Source: Antarcticimicrobium sediminis (GTDB lineage Bacteria > Pseudomonadota > Alphaproteobacteria > Rhodobacterales > Rhodobacteraceae). From it: DNA of 64,000 nucleotides. Below, piece after piece: positions 16,568-24,165 of the stretch. The stretch is from the NCBI RefSeq assembly GCF_004348975.1, contig NZ_SMFP01000002.1, positions 124,001-188,000 on the forward strand, written 5' to 3'. A program made the translations under genes and the position numbers. Below the pieces are notes generated by a model. The model was given only the letters and a program-made list of their open reading frames with translations, searched no databases and had not been told where the DNA came from. The stretch's first letter is position 1, and the number at the start of each line of letters is the position of its first letter.

Positions 16568-17182
16568 ATGCGGGGATTGGAAGAGCTGGGGCGTGTAAGG
16601 CTTTCGAAACATTTCTATTTTCGCGACTTCCTGTATTCCGAGATCGGCAATTTTCACCGCATTCCGAACCTGCCCGACGATCCCGATCTGGCGATCGAGA
16701 CCGGGCGGGCGCTGTGCGAAACCCTGCTGGACCCGCTGGAGGAGACCTTCGGGCGGATCGCTGTCCGCTCTGGCTATCGCTCGGCCGCGCTGAACCGGTT
16801 TGGCAATGAAAATCGGCTCAATTGCGCCGCCAATGACAACCCGCTTGAATGCCATATCTGGGACCGCGGGCGCGGCGAGGATCGGGTGGCGGGGGCCAGT
16901 ATCGTGATCCCCTGGTTCGCGGATCGCTATGTGCAGGGGCGCGACTGGCGCGATCTGGCCTGGTGGCTGTACGATCATCTGGAGTTTTCCGAGATCTGGT
17001 TTTTCCCCAAGCTCTGTGCCTTCAACCTGGTCTGGCGGCCGCTGCCGCTGCGGCGCATCGACAGCTATATCGCCCCGCGCGGGACGCTGCTGGCTGCCGG
17101 TGCGACCCCGGGCGAAGACGGCGGGCAGCGCCGCGCGCGCTATGGTGATTTCCCGCCCTTTCGCGGCATCGCATTTCCCTGA
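16568..17182 (+). CDS. Peptidase M15-like protein with a degenerate active site
   Basis: This 204-residue protein follows the pattern of Peptidase_M15_3 (D-Ala-D-Ala carboxypeptidase-like): LSKHFYFRDFLYSE, then NLPDDPDL, LLDPLEETFGRIAVRSGYRS and ALNRFGNE. Where family members have SxHxxGxAxD, this one has CHIWDRG followed later by GASI, so only one histidine (H96) is kept, and the second His-x-Asp site is absent. Zn-dependent peptidase activity is therefore doubtful. It has no signal peptide from this start (ATG 16568, 26 bases after the hydrolase stop). A structural or binding role, or an altered catalytic site, is possible. Confidence 0.65.
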   Translation: MRGLEELGRVRLSKHFYFRDFLYSEIGNFHRIPNLPDDPDLAIETGRALCETLLDPLEETFGRIAVRSGYRSAALNRFGNENRLNCAANDNPLECHIWDRGRGEDRVAGASIVIPWFADRYVQGRDWRDLAWWLYDHLEFSEIWFFPKLCAFNLVWRPLPLRRIDSYIAPRGTLLAAGATPGEDGGQRRARYGDFPPFRGIAFP

Positions 17183-17195
17183 GACGCGGGGTCAG

Positions 17196-17238
17196 CGCTT
17201 GTCGGGGCGGGCGGAAACCCGCATGCTGCCGACAAGCG
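17196..17238. terminator. Branched hairpin between the M15-like gene and the next hydrolase
   Basis: CGCTTGTCGG (17196-17205) pairs with CCGACAAGCG (17229-17238), enclosing a second stem GCGGG/CCCGC at 17207-17222. No T-run follows. It is a transcript-end or processing structure. Confidence 0.45.
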
Positions 17239-17281
17239 GGGCCTTGCCCCCGAGGCCTGTTGATGCAGTAAAGGATACCCC

Positions 17282-17998
17282 ATGACCGAAGCCTTGGTCC
17301 TGTTGCCCGGAATGATGTGCGACGCGCGGATTTTCGAACCCCAAATCAATGCGTTGAGCCGCGATCGTGCGGTGATGGTGGCCCCCATAACGCGGGGCGA
17401 ACGGGTCGAGGAGATCGCCTCGAACATCATTGATCAACTGCCGCCGCGGTTCGCGCTGGCTGGGCTTAGCATGGGTGGGATCGTGGCGATGGAAGTGCTG
17501 CGCCGGGTGCCCGAGCGGGTTACCCGGCTGTGCCTGATGGACACCAACCCGCTGGCCGAAACCCCGCCCGAGGCCGCCGCGCGCGAGCCGATGATCGTCG
17601 GGGTGCGGGCCGGGCGGCTGGACGATGTGATGCGCGATGCGATGAAACCCGATTATCTAGCGCCGGGACCGGGGCGGATGGCGGTGTTGGACAAGGTCTA
17701 TGCCATGGCTTCCGATCTTGGCCCGGAGGTCTTTGTGCGCCAGAACCGTGCCTTGCAACGCCGACCTGACCAGCAAAGCACCCTGTGCAAATGCAAGGCG
17801 CCGACGCTGATCCTGTGCGGCGCGTATGATCGGCTGACACCGGTGAAGCGGCACAGATTCATGGCCGAACTGATGCCCAGCGCCGAGTTGCGGGTGATCG
17901 AAGATGCCGGGCATCTGCCGACGCTGGAGGCCCCCGATGCAGTGCTGGCGGCGTTGCGTGACTGGCTGGCCAGACCGCGACAAGCCGAGAGGGCGTGA
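17282..17998 (+). CDS. Alpha/beta hydrolase
   Basis: A 238-residue alpha/beta hydrolase with LLPGMMCDARIF as oxyanion loop, nucleophile elbow GLSMGG (S63), the acid near GAYDRLTP and catalytic histidine in EDAGHLPTLE. This set matches the pimeloyl-ACP esterase/haloperoxidase-like branch of small cytoplasmic hydrolases. It lies immediately before the PHA locus in convergent orientation with phaZ. A role in PHA or lipid metabolism is possible from position only. Confidence 0.8.
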   Translation: MTEALVLLPGMMCDARIFEPQINALSRDRAVMVAPITRGERVEEIASNIIDQLPPRFALAGLSMGGIVAMEVLRRVPERVTRLCLMDTNPLAETPPEAAAREPMIVGVRAGRLDDVMRDAMKPDYLAPGPGRMAVLDKVYAMASDLGPEVFVRQNRALQRRPDQQSTLCKCKAPTLILCGAYDRLTPVKRHRFMAELMPSAELRVIEDAGHLPTLEAPDAVLAALRDWLARPRQAERA

Positions 17999-18024
17999 GC
18001 GAAGTAATTCGAGTGCGGTGATCG

Positions 18025-18054
18025 GTGCGACCGGGTGTTTTCAACCGGTCGCAC
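18025..18054. terminator. Bidirectional terminator-like hairpin between convergent genes
   Basis: GTGCGACCGG (18025-18034) pairs perfectly with CCGGTCGCAC (18045-18054) around a 10-base loop. It lies between the convergent hydrolase and phaZ genes. T-runs are weak on both sides. Confidence 0.5.
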
Positions 18055-18073
18055 AATTGGATCAGACGGGGGA

Positions 18074-19366
18074 TCAGCTGGCGGCAGCGACGTTCCGGTT
18101 TGCCGGGCGTGCCGCCTTGCTTTTGCGGGCCGGCTTCGTGCTGTTGGCGTTCATGAACTCGATCACCAGCGGCCGGATATTGTCGCGCCAAGCGCGGCCG
18201 GCGAAGATGCCGTAATGGCCAGCGCCGGGTTCCACATGGCTGGCCTTCATGCTGTCAGGCAGCCCGGTGCACAGGTCCAGCGCCGCGATACATTGGCCGG
18301 GGGCCGAGATGTCATCATTGGCGCCTTCGACCGTCTTGACCGCGACATTTGTGATCTTGCCGATATCCACGTGATGGCCGTCGACCACGAATTCGTTCTT
18401 GGCAACCTCACCGTTCTTGAAGATCCGCTCTACCGTCGAGAGGTAGAATTCGGCCGTCATGTCCATCACGGCGAGGTATTCGTCATAGAACCGGTTGTGG
18501 GCATCGTGCTCGCCAGCCTCGCCGCGCATTTCGCGCTGGATCTGGCCGGAAAAGGCATCGGCGTGGCGTTCGGAGTTCATCGAGATGAACGAGGACAGTT
18601 GCAGCAGGCCGGGATAAACCATCCGCCCGACGCCGGGGTATTTGAACCCGACCCGCTGGATGGCGGTCTCTTCAAGCTGGCCCATGGTCACGCGACGCCC
18701 GAAATCCGTCACCTCTGTCGGGGTGGCGTCGGGGTCGATCGGGCCGCCGATCAGGGTCAGCGAAAGCGGCTGCGCATCGGGATCCTGTTCGGCCAGATAG
18801 GCGGTGGCGGCCAGCGTCAGCGGGGCCGGTTGGCAGACTGCGATCACATGGGTGTCTGGCCCAAGATGGCGCATGAATTCAACAAGATAAAGGGTGTAAT
18901 CCTCGACATCGAATTTGCCTTTGGAGGCCGGGATGTCACGGGCGTTGTGCCAATCGGTCACGTAAAGTTCGCAATCGGGCAGCAGGCTGGCAACGGTCGA
19001 GCGCAGCAGGGTCGCATAGTGGCCCGACATCGGGGCGACCAGCAGCACCTTGCGCGGCTGGATATCGCGGCCCGGAACCTTGAAGTAGATCAGGTTGCCG
19101 AAGGGTTCTTCAACCACGGTCTGGATATCAACCAGATGGTCGCGGCCATCGGCACAGGTCACGGTGCGGATGCCCCAGTCAGGTTTGACCACCATCCGCT
19201 GAAAAGTGCGTTCCGTCACCTTTCCCCAGGATGCCAGCCAGTTGAACATCGGGTTCGGCATCATGCTGACCCCGGGGTAAGAGGCAAAAGACTGAGCCGT
19301 GGCCCCTAGCCATTGATTGGCATTGCGGGTGGCTTCCATCAGATCGTATGTCATCATATAGCGCAT
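18074..19366 (-). CDS. phaZ: Intracellular poly(3-hydroxyalkanoate) depolymerase
   Basis: A 430-residue depolymerase that mobilises PHA granules. I chose the ATG at 19366 (MRYMMTYDLMEATRNANQWL) because AAGGAG lies just upstream; the open frame beyond it runs into phaC-proximal intergenic DNA. The active-site nucleophile is a cysteine in VCQPAPLT rather than a lipase-box serine, as known for intracellular depolymerases of the Ralstonia/Rhizobium type. No signal peptide is present. It is divergent from phaC with a 112-base shared promoter region that holds a PhaR-type operator. The C-terminus is Lys/Arg-rich. Confidence 0.92.
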   Translation of the reverse strand: MRYMMTYDLMEATRNANQWLGATAQSFASYPGVSMMPNPMFNWLASWGKVTERTFQRMVVKPDWGIRTVTCADGRDHLVDIQTVVEEPFGNLIYFKVPGRDIQPRKVLLVAPMSGHYATLLRSTVASLLPDCELYVTDWHNARDIPASKGKFDVEDYTLYLVEFMRHLGPDTHVIAVCQPAPLTLAATAYLAEQDPDAQPLSLTLIGGPIDPDATPTEVTDFGRRVTMGQLEETAIQRVGFKYPGVGRMVYPGLLQLSSFISMNSERHADAFSGQIQREMRGEAGEHDAHNRFYDEYLAVMDMTAEFYLSTVERIFKNGEVAKNEFVVDGHHVDIGKITNVAVKTVEGANDDISAPGQCIAALDLCTGLPDSMKASHVEPGAGHYGIFAGRAWRDNIRPLVIEFMNANSTKPARKSKAARPANRNVAAAS

Positions 19367-19379
19367 TCGGGTCTCCTTG

Positions 19380-19395
19380 GCATTGCTACCAATGC
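19380..19395. promoter_or_regulatory. Inverted repeat near the phaZ start
   Basis: GCATTG-CTAC-CAATGC is a perfect 6-bp inverted repeat that lies 13 bases upstream of the phaZ ATG. It contains TGC/GCA halves and may be a second regulator site in the phaZ-phaC gap. Confidence 0.35.
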
Positions 19396-19441
19396 AACTT
19401 GGTTTAATCGTCGCTTTGCCTCCCGAACGCTGCGACGGTAC

Positions 19442-19454
19442 TCTGCTTAGCAGA
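19442..19454. promoter_or_regulatory. PhaR-type operator upstream of phaC
   Basis: TCTGCTTAGCAGA has perfect 5-bp arms and matches CTGC-N3-GCAG, the TGC-rich pattern bound by PhaR in Paracoccus. It ends 24 bases before the phaC ATG, where binding would block polymerase or ribosome access. The same pattern recurs at the phasin promoters. Confidence 0.7.
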
Positions 19455-19478
19455 AAGAGATAGGGGGGATTCGGTCGA

Positions 19479-21287
19479 ATGACAACTAGCGACGATGACG
19501 GCAGTGCGGTGCAGGGCGAGCATCTTGGCCGGCTGACCGAGAACCTGAAGAAGGTCGAGGCGCTGTCCAAGCGCTTGATCGGGGCGATGTCGGACAAGAC
19601 TTCGCATCATCCTGGGTTGAACGCTCCGGATCAGGAAATGTTTGCCAAGGCTGCGACCGCCTATTGGACCGGGGCGTTGCAGAACCCAGCCAAACTGCTC
19701 GAGCATCAGATTGAATTCTGGGGCAAATCGGTGAAACATTTCGCCGAGGCGCAGCAGGCTTTGGCGCAGGGCGAGCTGGCCGCGCCGGCGGATCCCGGCC
19801 CAAGCGACCGGCGCTTCAGCAATCCGCTGTGGGACAGCCATCCCTATTTCAACTTTGTCAAACAGCAGTACCTGATCAACGCGGGGGCCATCGAACAGGC
19901 CTTTTCCAGTGTTGAAAGTCTGGACACCAAGGAAAAGCAACGGCTGAAATATTTCGGCCAGCAGATCGTCGACATGATGTCGCCGACGAATTTTCTCGCG
20001 ACCAATCCGGATGCGCTGGAGCGCGCGTTGGAGACCGAGGGGCAGTCACTGGTGCAGGGGCTGGAGAACCTGATCGACGATCTGGAAGCCAATGACGGCG
20101 AGTTGGTGGTGCGGCTGGCCGACGAAAAGGCCTTTGAGGTCGGCGGCAACATCGCCACCAGCCCCGGCGACGTGGTGTTTCGCAACCGGATGATGGAGAT
20201 CATCCAGTACAGGCCGACCACTGAAACCGTGCGCGAGATCCCGATCGTGTTGTTCCCGCCCTGGATCAACAAGTTCTATATTCTTGATCTCAAGGAACAG
20301 AACAGCCTGATCAAATGGATCACCGATCAGGGCTATACGCTGTTTGTGATCAGCTGGGTGAACCCCGACCACAGCTATGACGACGTCGGAATGGAGGGCT
20401 ATATCGAAGACGGGATGCTGACCGCGATCCGGGAGGTGAAAGCGATCTGCAAGACCGAACAGGTCAACGCGGTGGGCTATTGCATCGCTGGCACCACGCT
20501 GGCGTTGACGCTGGCGCTGATGAAAAAGCGCGGCGACAAATCGGTGAAATCAGCGACCTTCTTTACCGCGCTGACCGATTTCTCCGAACAGGGAGAGTTC
20601 ACGCCGTTCCTGCAGGATGATTTCATCGACGCGATCGAGGCCGAGGTGGCCGAACAGGGGATCTTGCGGTCCTATATCATGACGCGGACCTTCTCGTTTT
20701 TGCGCTCCAACGATCTGGTCTATGCCCCGGCGGTGCGCAGCTACATGCTGGGCGAGGCGCCGCCGGCGTTCGATCTGCTGTACTGGAACGGCGACAGCAC
20801 CAATCTGCCGGGGCGGATGGCGGTGCAGTATCTGCGCGGCCTGTGCCAGCAAAACGCGTTCTGCGAGAAGGACGGCATCGAGATGCTGGGCGAGACGCTG
20901 CGCGTGAAGGATGTGAGCGTGCCGCTGATGTCGATCACCTGCGAGACCGACCACATTGCCGCGTGGAAGGATTGCTATCGGGGGGTGCAGCAGATGGGCT
21001 CACGCTCCAAGACCTTCCTCGTTTCGGAATCGGGGCACATTGCTGGTATCGTGAACCCACCGAGCAAAAAGAAGTATGGCCATTACACCAACCCCGATCT
21101 GAGCGGCGATGCGAACAGCTGGATGGAGGGGGCCACCTTCCACGAGGGGTCGTGGTGGCCGCGTTGGGATGCGTGGCTTTCCAAGCGGTCGGGCAAGATG
21201 GTTCCGGCGCGGGGCGTGGGTGATTCGGAGCATCCGAGCCTGGATCCGGCCCCGGGCACCTATGTGGTGGCGCGACCAAAGACCTGA
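19479..21287 (+). CDS. phaC: Class I poly(R)-hydroxyalkanoic acid synthase
   Basis: A 602-residue PHA synthase that polymerises (R)-3-hydroxyacyl-CoA, chiefly 3-hydroxybutyryl-CoA, on the granule surface. The lipase-like box is GYCIAG with nucleophile C335; the general base histidine lies in ESGHIAGIVNPP and the Asp in ITCETDHIAAW. NPDHSYDDVGMEGYI and the tryptophan-rich C-terminus fit class I enzymes that work as homodimers without PhaE or an R subunit. An AGGGGGG site precedes the ATG. It is divergent from phaZ and followed by two phasins. Confidence 0.96.
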   Translation: MTTSDDDGSAVQGEHLGRLTENLKKVEALSKRLIGAMSDKTSHHPGLNAPDQEMFAKAATAYWTGALQNPAKLLEHQIEFWGKSVKHFAEAQQALAQGELAAPADPGPSDRRFSNPLWDSHPYFNFVKQQYLINAGAIEQAFSSVESLDTKEKQRLKYFGQQIVDMMSPTNFLATNPDALERALETEGQSLVQGLENLIDDLEANDGELVVRLADEKAFEVGGNIATSPGDVVFRNRMMEIIQYRPTTETVREIPIVLFPPWINKFYILDLKEQNSLIKWITDQGYTLFVISWVNPDHSYDDVGMEGYIEDGMLTAIREVKAICKTEQVNAVGYCIAGTTLALTLALMKKRGDKSVKSATFFTALTDFSEQGEFTPFLQDDFIDAIEAEVAEQGILRSYIMTRTFSFLRSNDLVYAPAVRSYMLGEAPPAFDLLYWNGDSTNLPGRMAVQYLRGLCQQNAFCEKDGIEMLGETLRVKDVSVPLMSITCETDHIAAWKDCYRGVQQMGSRSKTFLVSESGHIAGIVNPPSKKKYGHYTNPDLSGDANSWMEGATFHEGSWWPRWDAWLSKRSGKMVPARGVGDSEHPSLDPAPGTYVVARPKT

Positions 21288-21312
21288 ATTTGCGTGAGAA
21301 TCAACGATTTTT

Positions 21313-21323
21313 CTGCGTCGCAG
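21313..21323. promoter_or_regulatory. PhaR-type operator, upstream site of the first phasin promoter
   Basis: CTGCGTCGCAG fits CTGC-N3-GCAG exactly. It ends 9 bases before the -35 element of the phasin promoter and lies 28 bases upstream of an identical site inside that promoter. Confidence 0.7.
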
Positions 21324-21332
21324 CGATTTTTC

Positions 21333-21361
21333 TTGAAATGCTGCGTCGCAGCATTCATATT
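21333..21361 (+). promoter_or_regulatory. Promoter of the first phasin gene with an operator inside the spacer
   Basis: TTGAAA (21333-21338) and CATATT (21356-21361) are separated by 17 bases. The spacer contains a second CTGCGTCGCAG (21341-21351), so a bound repressor would sit exactly between -35 and -10. The same design recurs before the second phasin. Confidence 0.75.
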
Positions 21362-21418
21362 AGGTGCAGCTGATAAGAAATACGGGATTGTCCCGTGCAG
21401 CGCGTAAGGACTGTGACA

Positions 21419-21865
21419 ATGGCAAGCACTCAAGATTTTACCGCGATGATGAAAGATGCAATGGGCGCGTTTCCCGTGGATACTTCCGCGATGGACGGAG
21501 CTTTCAAATCCACCGCGACCCTGAACGAGAAACTCTCGGGCGTGGCACTGGAAGCCGCTAGCAAATCCTCGGAAATCTCGAACACCTGGACTCGCGACAC
21601 GCTGGCCAAACTGGCCGATCTGTCGAAAGCCAAGGCAGAGCCCGCCGACTATGCCAAGGCGATCACTGATTTCGCCTCTGCCGCAGCCGAAGCCGCCGCA
21701 GAAAACATGTCGGCCTATGCCGAGCTGGCCAAAAAAGTGCAGATGGACACCGTCGAGCTGCTGATGGCCACTGGTAAGGACATCTCTGAAGATGCCACCA
21801 AAGCCGTCAAGAAGGCCACCGACGAGGTGACCGCCGCAACCAAGAAAGCCACCACCGCCAAGTAA
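21419..21865 (+). CDS. phaP: Phasin family protein
   Basis: A 148-residue amphipathic helical protein that coats PHA granules and limits their coalescence. The ATG at 21419 is preferred, since it starts MASTQDFTAMMKDAMGAFPV and matches the paralogue start. The core is rich in Ala, Lys and Glu with the phasin pattern PADYAKAITDFASAAAEAAAENM and AELAKKVQMDTVELL, ending in a Lys-rich tail. It is a tandem paralogue of the next gene and has its own PhaR-type promoter and intrinsic terminator, so it is probably expressed at high level when polymer accumulates. Confidence 0.92.
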   Translation: MASTQDFTAMMKDAMGAFPVDTSAMDGAFKSTATLNEKLSGVALEAASKSSEISNTWTRDTLAKLADLSKAKAEPADYAKAITDFASAAAEAAAENMSAYAELAKKVQMDTVELLMATGKDISEDATKAVKKATDEVTAATKKATTAK

Positions 21866-21921
21866 GGTCGGTAAGGCAATTCGAATTTTGTACCGTCTCT
21901 CCTCCCAAACGGTGCAATTGC

Positions 21922-21951
21922 AAAGGGCAGGTCGAAAGACCTGCCCTTTTT
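21922..21951 (+). terminator. Rho-independent terminator after the first phasin
   Basis: AAAGGGCAGGTC-GAAA-GACCTGCCCTTTTT gives a 12-bp stem with a GAAA tetraloop and a T-run. It ends the monocistronic phasin transcript. Confidence 0.9.
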
Positions 21952-21978
21952 GCATGCGCGGCGTGTTTAGGTAAAATG

Positions 21979-21989
21979 CTGCACTGCAG
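21979..21989. promoter_or_regulatory. PhaR-type operator, upstream site of the second phasin promoter
   Basis: CTGCACTGCAG fits CTGC-N3-GCAG. It lies 30 bases upstream of the operator inside the promoter, mirroring the 28-base spacing at the first phasin. Confidence 0.7.
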
Positions 21990-22000
21990 AAAGTTTACCC

Positions 22001-22029
22001 TTGAAATGCCGCAGTGCAGCAATCATATT
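22001..22029 (+). promoter_or_regulatory. Promoter of the second phasin gene with an operator inside the spacer
   Basis: TTGAAA (22001-22006), 17-base spacer and CATATT (22024-22029) are identical in sequence and spacing to the first phasin promoter. The spacer holds CCGCAGTGCAG (22009-22019), a one-base variant of CTGC-N3-GCAG. Confidence 0.72.
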
Positions 22030-22089
22030 GAATGCAGAAGACAGATGGGTGATCGCCCGCCAAAGCCATAGAGCCAAAGGAGTCAGAAG

Positions 22090-22551
22090 ATGACCAACAA
22101 AGATTATACCGAGATGATGAAAGACATGTGGAACGCGCTGCCGGTGGATACCTCTGCCATGGACGGCGTCTATAAATCCTCTGCCGCGCTGAGCGAAAAG
22201 CTCTCTGCCGTAGCGCTGGAAGCGGCCGGTAAATCGACCGAGATCTCCACCCATTGGACCCAGGCGACCCTGGCCAAGATCAACGATGTGTCCAAAGCCA
22301 AGGACGAACCGGCAGACTATGCCAAAGCGATGTCCGATTTCGCCTCTGCCGCCGCCGAGGTCGCTGCCGAAAACATGGCCGCTTTTGCCGAGATTGCCAA
22401 AAAGGTTCAGATGGAGACGGTCGAACTGATGGTTTCCGCGGGCAAGGACATGGGCCAGGATGCTGGCGCAGCAATGCAAAAAGCAGCCGACGACATGACT
22501 GCGGCCGCCAAACCGGCCGCCCCCGCCAAGAAGGCGACGCGCGCCAAATAA
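22090..22551 (+). CDS. phaP: Phasin family protein, tandem paralogue
   Basis: A 153-residue granule-coat protein clearly homologous along its length to the preceding phasin (PVDTSAMDG, KSSAALSEKLSAVALEAAGKS, PADYAKAMSDFASAAAE and KKVQMETVELM are shared or nearly so). It ends with an Ala/Lys/Pro tail that resembles histone-like or DNA-binding tails. The duplication includes the promoter. AAAGGAG precedes the ATG. Two phasins may assemble on granules of different size or stage; this is inference. Confidence 0.92.
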   Translation: MTNKDYTEMMKDMWNALPVDTSAMDGVYKSSAALSEKLSAVALEAAGKSTEISTHWTQATLAKINDVSKAKDEPADYAKAMSDFASAAAEVAAENMAAFAEIAKKVQMETVELMVSAGKDMGQDAGAAMQKAADDMTAAAKPAAPAKKATRAK

Positions 22552-22587
22552 GCCGTTGCTGCGCCGCCTACAGGCGGCAATCGTGAC

Positions 22588-22617
22588 AGGGCAGGCCCAG
22601 CGGGGCCTGCCCTTTTT
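22588..22617 (+). terminator. Rho-independent terminator after the second phasin
   Basis: AGGGCAGGCCC-AGCG-GGGCCTGCCCT forms an 11-bp stem followed by TTTT. It is similar in sequence to the first phasin's terminator, in line with duplication of the whole unit. Confidence 0.88.
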
Positions 22618-22825
22618 CGTTCCCGGTGCCGGTCCCCCCCCCTCGGGCGCAACCAGATCGACAGAGGCGCAGAGGGCAGGTCGCAGTTGCCTGATCACGG
22701 TTTTGTGAGTATGGTTAAAATTGAGTTAATTATTGATCCTGCCCGTCCCGGTCCCGTCCCGGTGGGCTGCCCGTTTGATGCAAGCGATTTTTCCCTTCGG
22801 GAGGAGGGGAGGAGGAGGTTGATCG

Positions 22826-24076
22826 ATGTCAGGGGGTGCGGCGCGATTTTGCGCGGTCCTGAGTTTGGTTCTTGCGCCCGGGGTGGGTCCCGGACCCGTG
22901 GGCGCGCAGCAGGCCGATGGGTTGGAAGCCGGCTGGTTTGGCACCAGCCTGTCGTTTTCCGAGACGATGCTCGACCGGCAGGACAATGTCACCAACAAGC
23001 TCGCCGTCGCGCTCCGGGCACGACAGGCGGGCGTGCTGTCCCAGAACCGGCTGTACCTTGGCGGGCGGGCCTTTGGTACGATCATCCACGAAGAGACGAA
23101 TACGGCGGGCAAGTTCCCGATCCTGTCGCGGCTTCCACCCAGTCACGCGTCGGGGCTTTCTGATACTTACAGGGTGGTCAACGAGGTTTCGCTGACCGCC
23201 ACCCTGACCCTGCCGCTGGTCACGGTCTTTGCGCAGGGCGAATACTCCGAGGTGCCCTATCCGGGTCAGGACGATGTGCAGCTGCGCAAGGCCTGGGTCG
23301 CGCTTGGTGATCTGAATCGCGCGCCATTCTACCTCGCGGTTGGCCGCAAGACCGTGAACTTCGGCAACTTCGCCAGCTATGCGCCCTTCACCCACACCCA
23401 CGGCGCCCATTATTTCTGGGCGCAGGTCGAGGATCCGCTGGTCGAGCTGGGCTATGTCACCGACCGCACCGAAATCGCCTTTTCTCTGATCCCCGAGCAC
23501 CGTGGCTTTCGCGTGGTCAGCAGCCCGGACAACAACGGCGATTACGACAATTTCGCCCTGAACGTGGTCCACCGGTTCGATCTGGGCAGCGACTTGAGCC
23601 TGAGGGTTGGGGCCGGCTATCTGCGCGGAACGATCTATGACAGCGTCATCGCCTACCACCCGCCAAGTACCGGTATAAACCGGCGCTGGAACGGCGCCTA
23701 TGACCTGAACCTCACGCTGAGCGGTGGCAATTTCGACCTGATGGGAGAATTCACCCAGACCGAGCATATCTGGCCCGCGACTGGCCACAAGGTGACCGCG
23801 ATGACGCTGCAGGGCCGCTATCGCTCGACCCTTTTCGGTCGCCCCTGCACCTATTCTCTGGCCGCCAGTCGCGGGATCCAGGGCGCCAAGGGCACCCCGT
23901 GGGAGAAGATGGATCAGGCCATCCTGGGCGTCGAGGTGGATGTGGCCAGAAACCTCAAGCTGGGGGCGGAATACCTGTTCAACGACGGCTTCGTGCCGCT
24001 GATCCTGCCCAAGATCGTTTCTGATGCAGGGGTCACCTCGCACACCGTCATCCTTGGTGCCAAGCTGACATTCTGA
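22826..24076 (+). CDS. Outer-membrane beta-barrel porin-like protein (LbtU-like)
   Basis: A 416-residue exported protein with a signal peptide (about 27 residues, cleaved near VGAQQ), alternating beta-strand pattern throughout and a C-terminal LTF with terminal Phe, the BAM recognition signature. Blocks such as AWVALGDLNRAPFYLAVGRK, VNFGNF and NFALNVVHRFDLG resemble LbtU-family siderophore porins. An unusually strong GGAGGAGG site lies eight bases before the ATG. It stands between the phasins and phaR with no known link to PHA. Transport of a siderophore or small solute is only a family-based guess. Confidence 0.7.
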   Translation: MSGGAARFCAVLSLVLAPGVGPGPVGAQQADGLEAGWFGTSLSFSETMLDRQDNVTNKLAVALRARQAGVLSQNRLYLGGRAFGTIIHEETNTAGKFPILSRLPPSHASGLSDTYRVVNEVSLTATLTLPLVTVFAQGEYSEVPYPGQDDVQLRKAWVALGDLNRAPFYLAVGRKTVNFGNFASYAPFTHTHGAHYFWAQVEDPLVELGYVTDRTEIAFSLIPEHRGFRVVSSPDNNGDYDNFALNVVHRFDLGSDLSLRVGAGYLRGTIYDSVIAYHPPSTGINRRWNGAYDLNLTLSGGNFDLMGEFTQTEHIWPATGHKVTAMTLQGRYRSTLFGRPCTYSLAASRGIQGAKGTPWEKMDQAILGVEVDVARNLKLGAEYLFNDGFVPLILPKIVSDAGVTSHTVILGAKLTF

Positions 24077-24135
24077 TCCGCGCAACAGGCCGCGCCGCCG
24101 CCCTTTCCTTTTGTTCTGCGCTCGCATAGGGTTTG

Positions 24136-24146
24136 CTGCATTGCAA
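24136..24146. promoter_or_regulatory. Probable PhaR autoregulatory operator
   Basis: CTGCATTGCAA is a one-base variant of CTGC-N3-GCAG, embedded in the larger palindrome TTGCTGCATTGCAA. It lies 19 bases upstream of the phaR GTG, where the bound repressor would block its own expression. Confidence 0.55.
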
Positions 24147-24165
24147 CGTGTGTGGAGGGCGTGAC

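Noticed and set aside
18035-19309. Plus-strand 424-codon frame over phaZ
   Set aside because: Antisense to phaZ, which has the Cys active-site motif and a good ribosome site.
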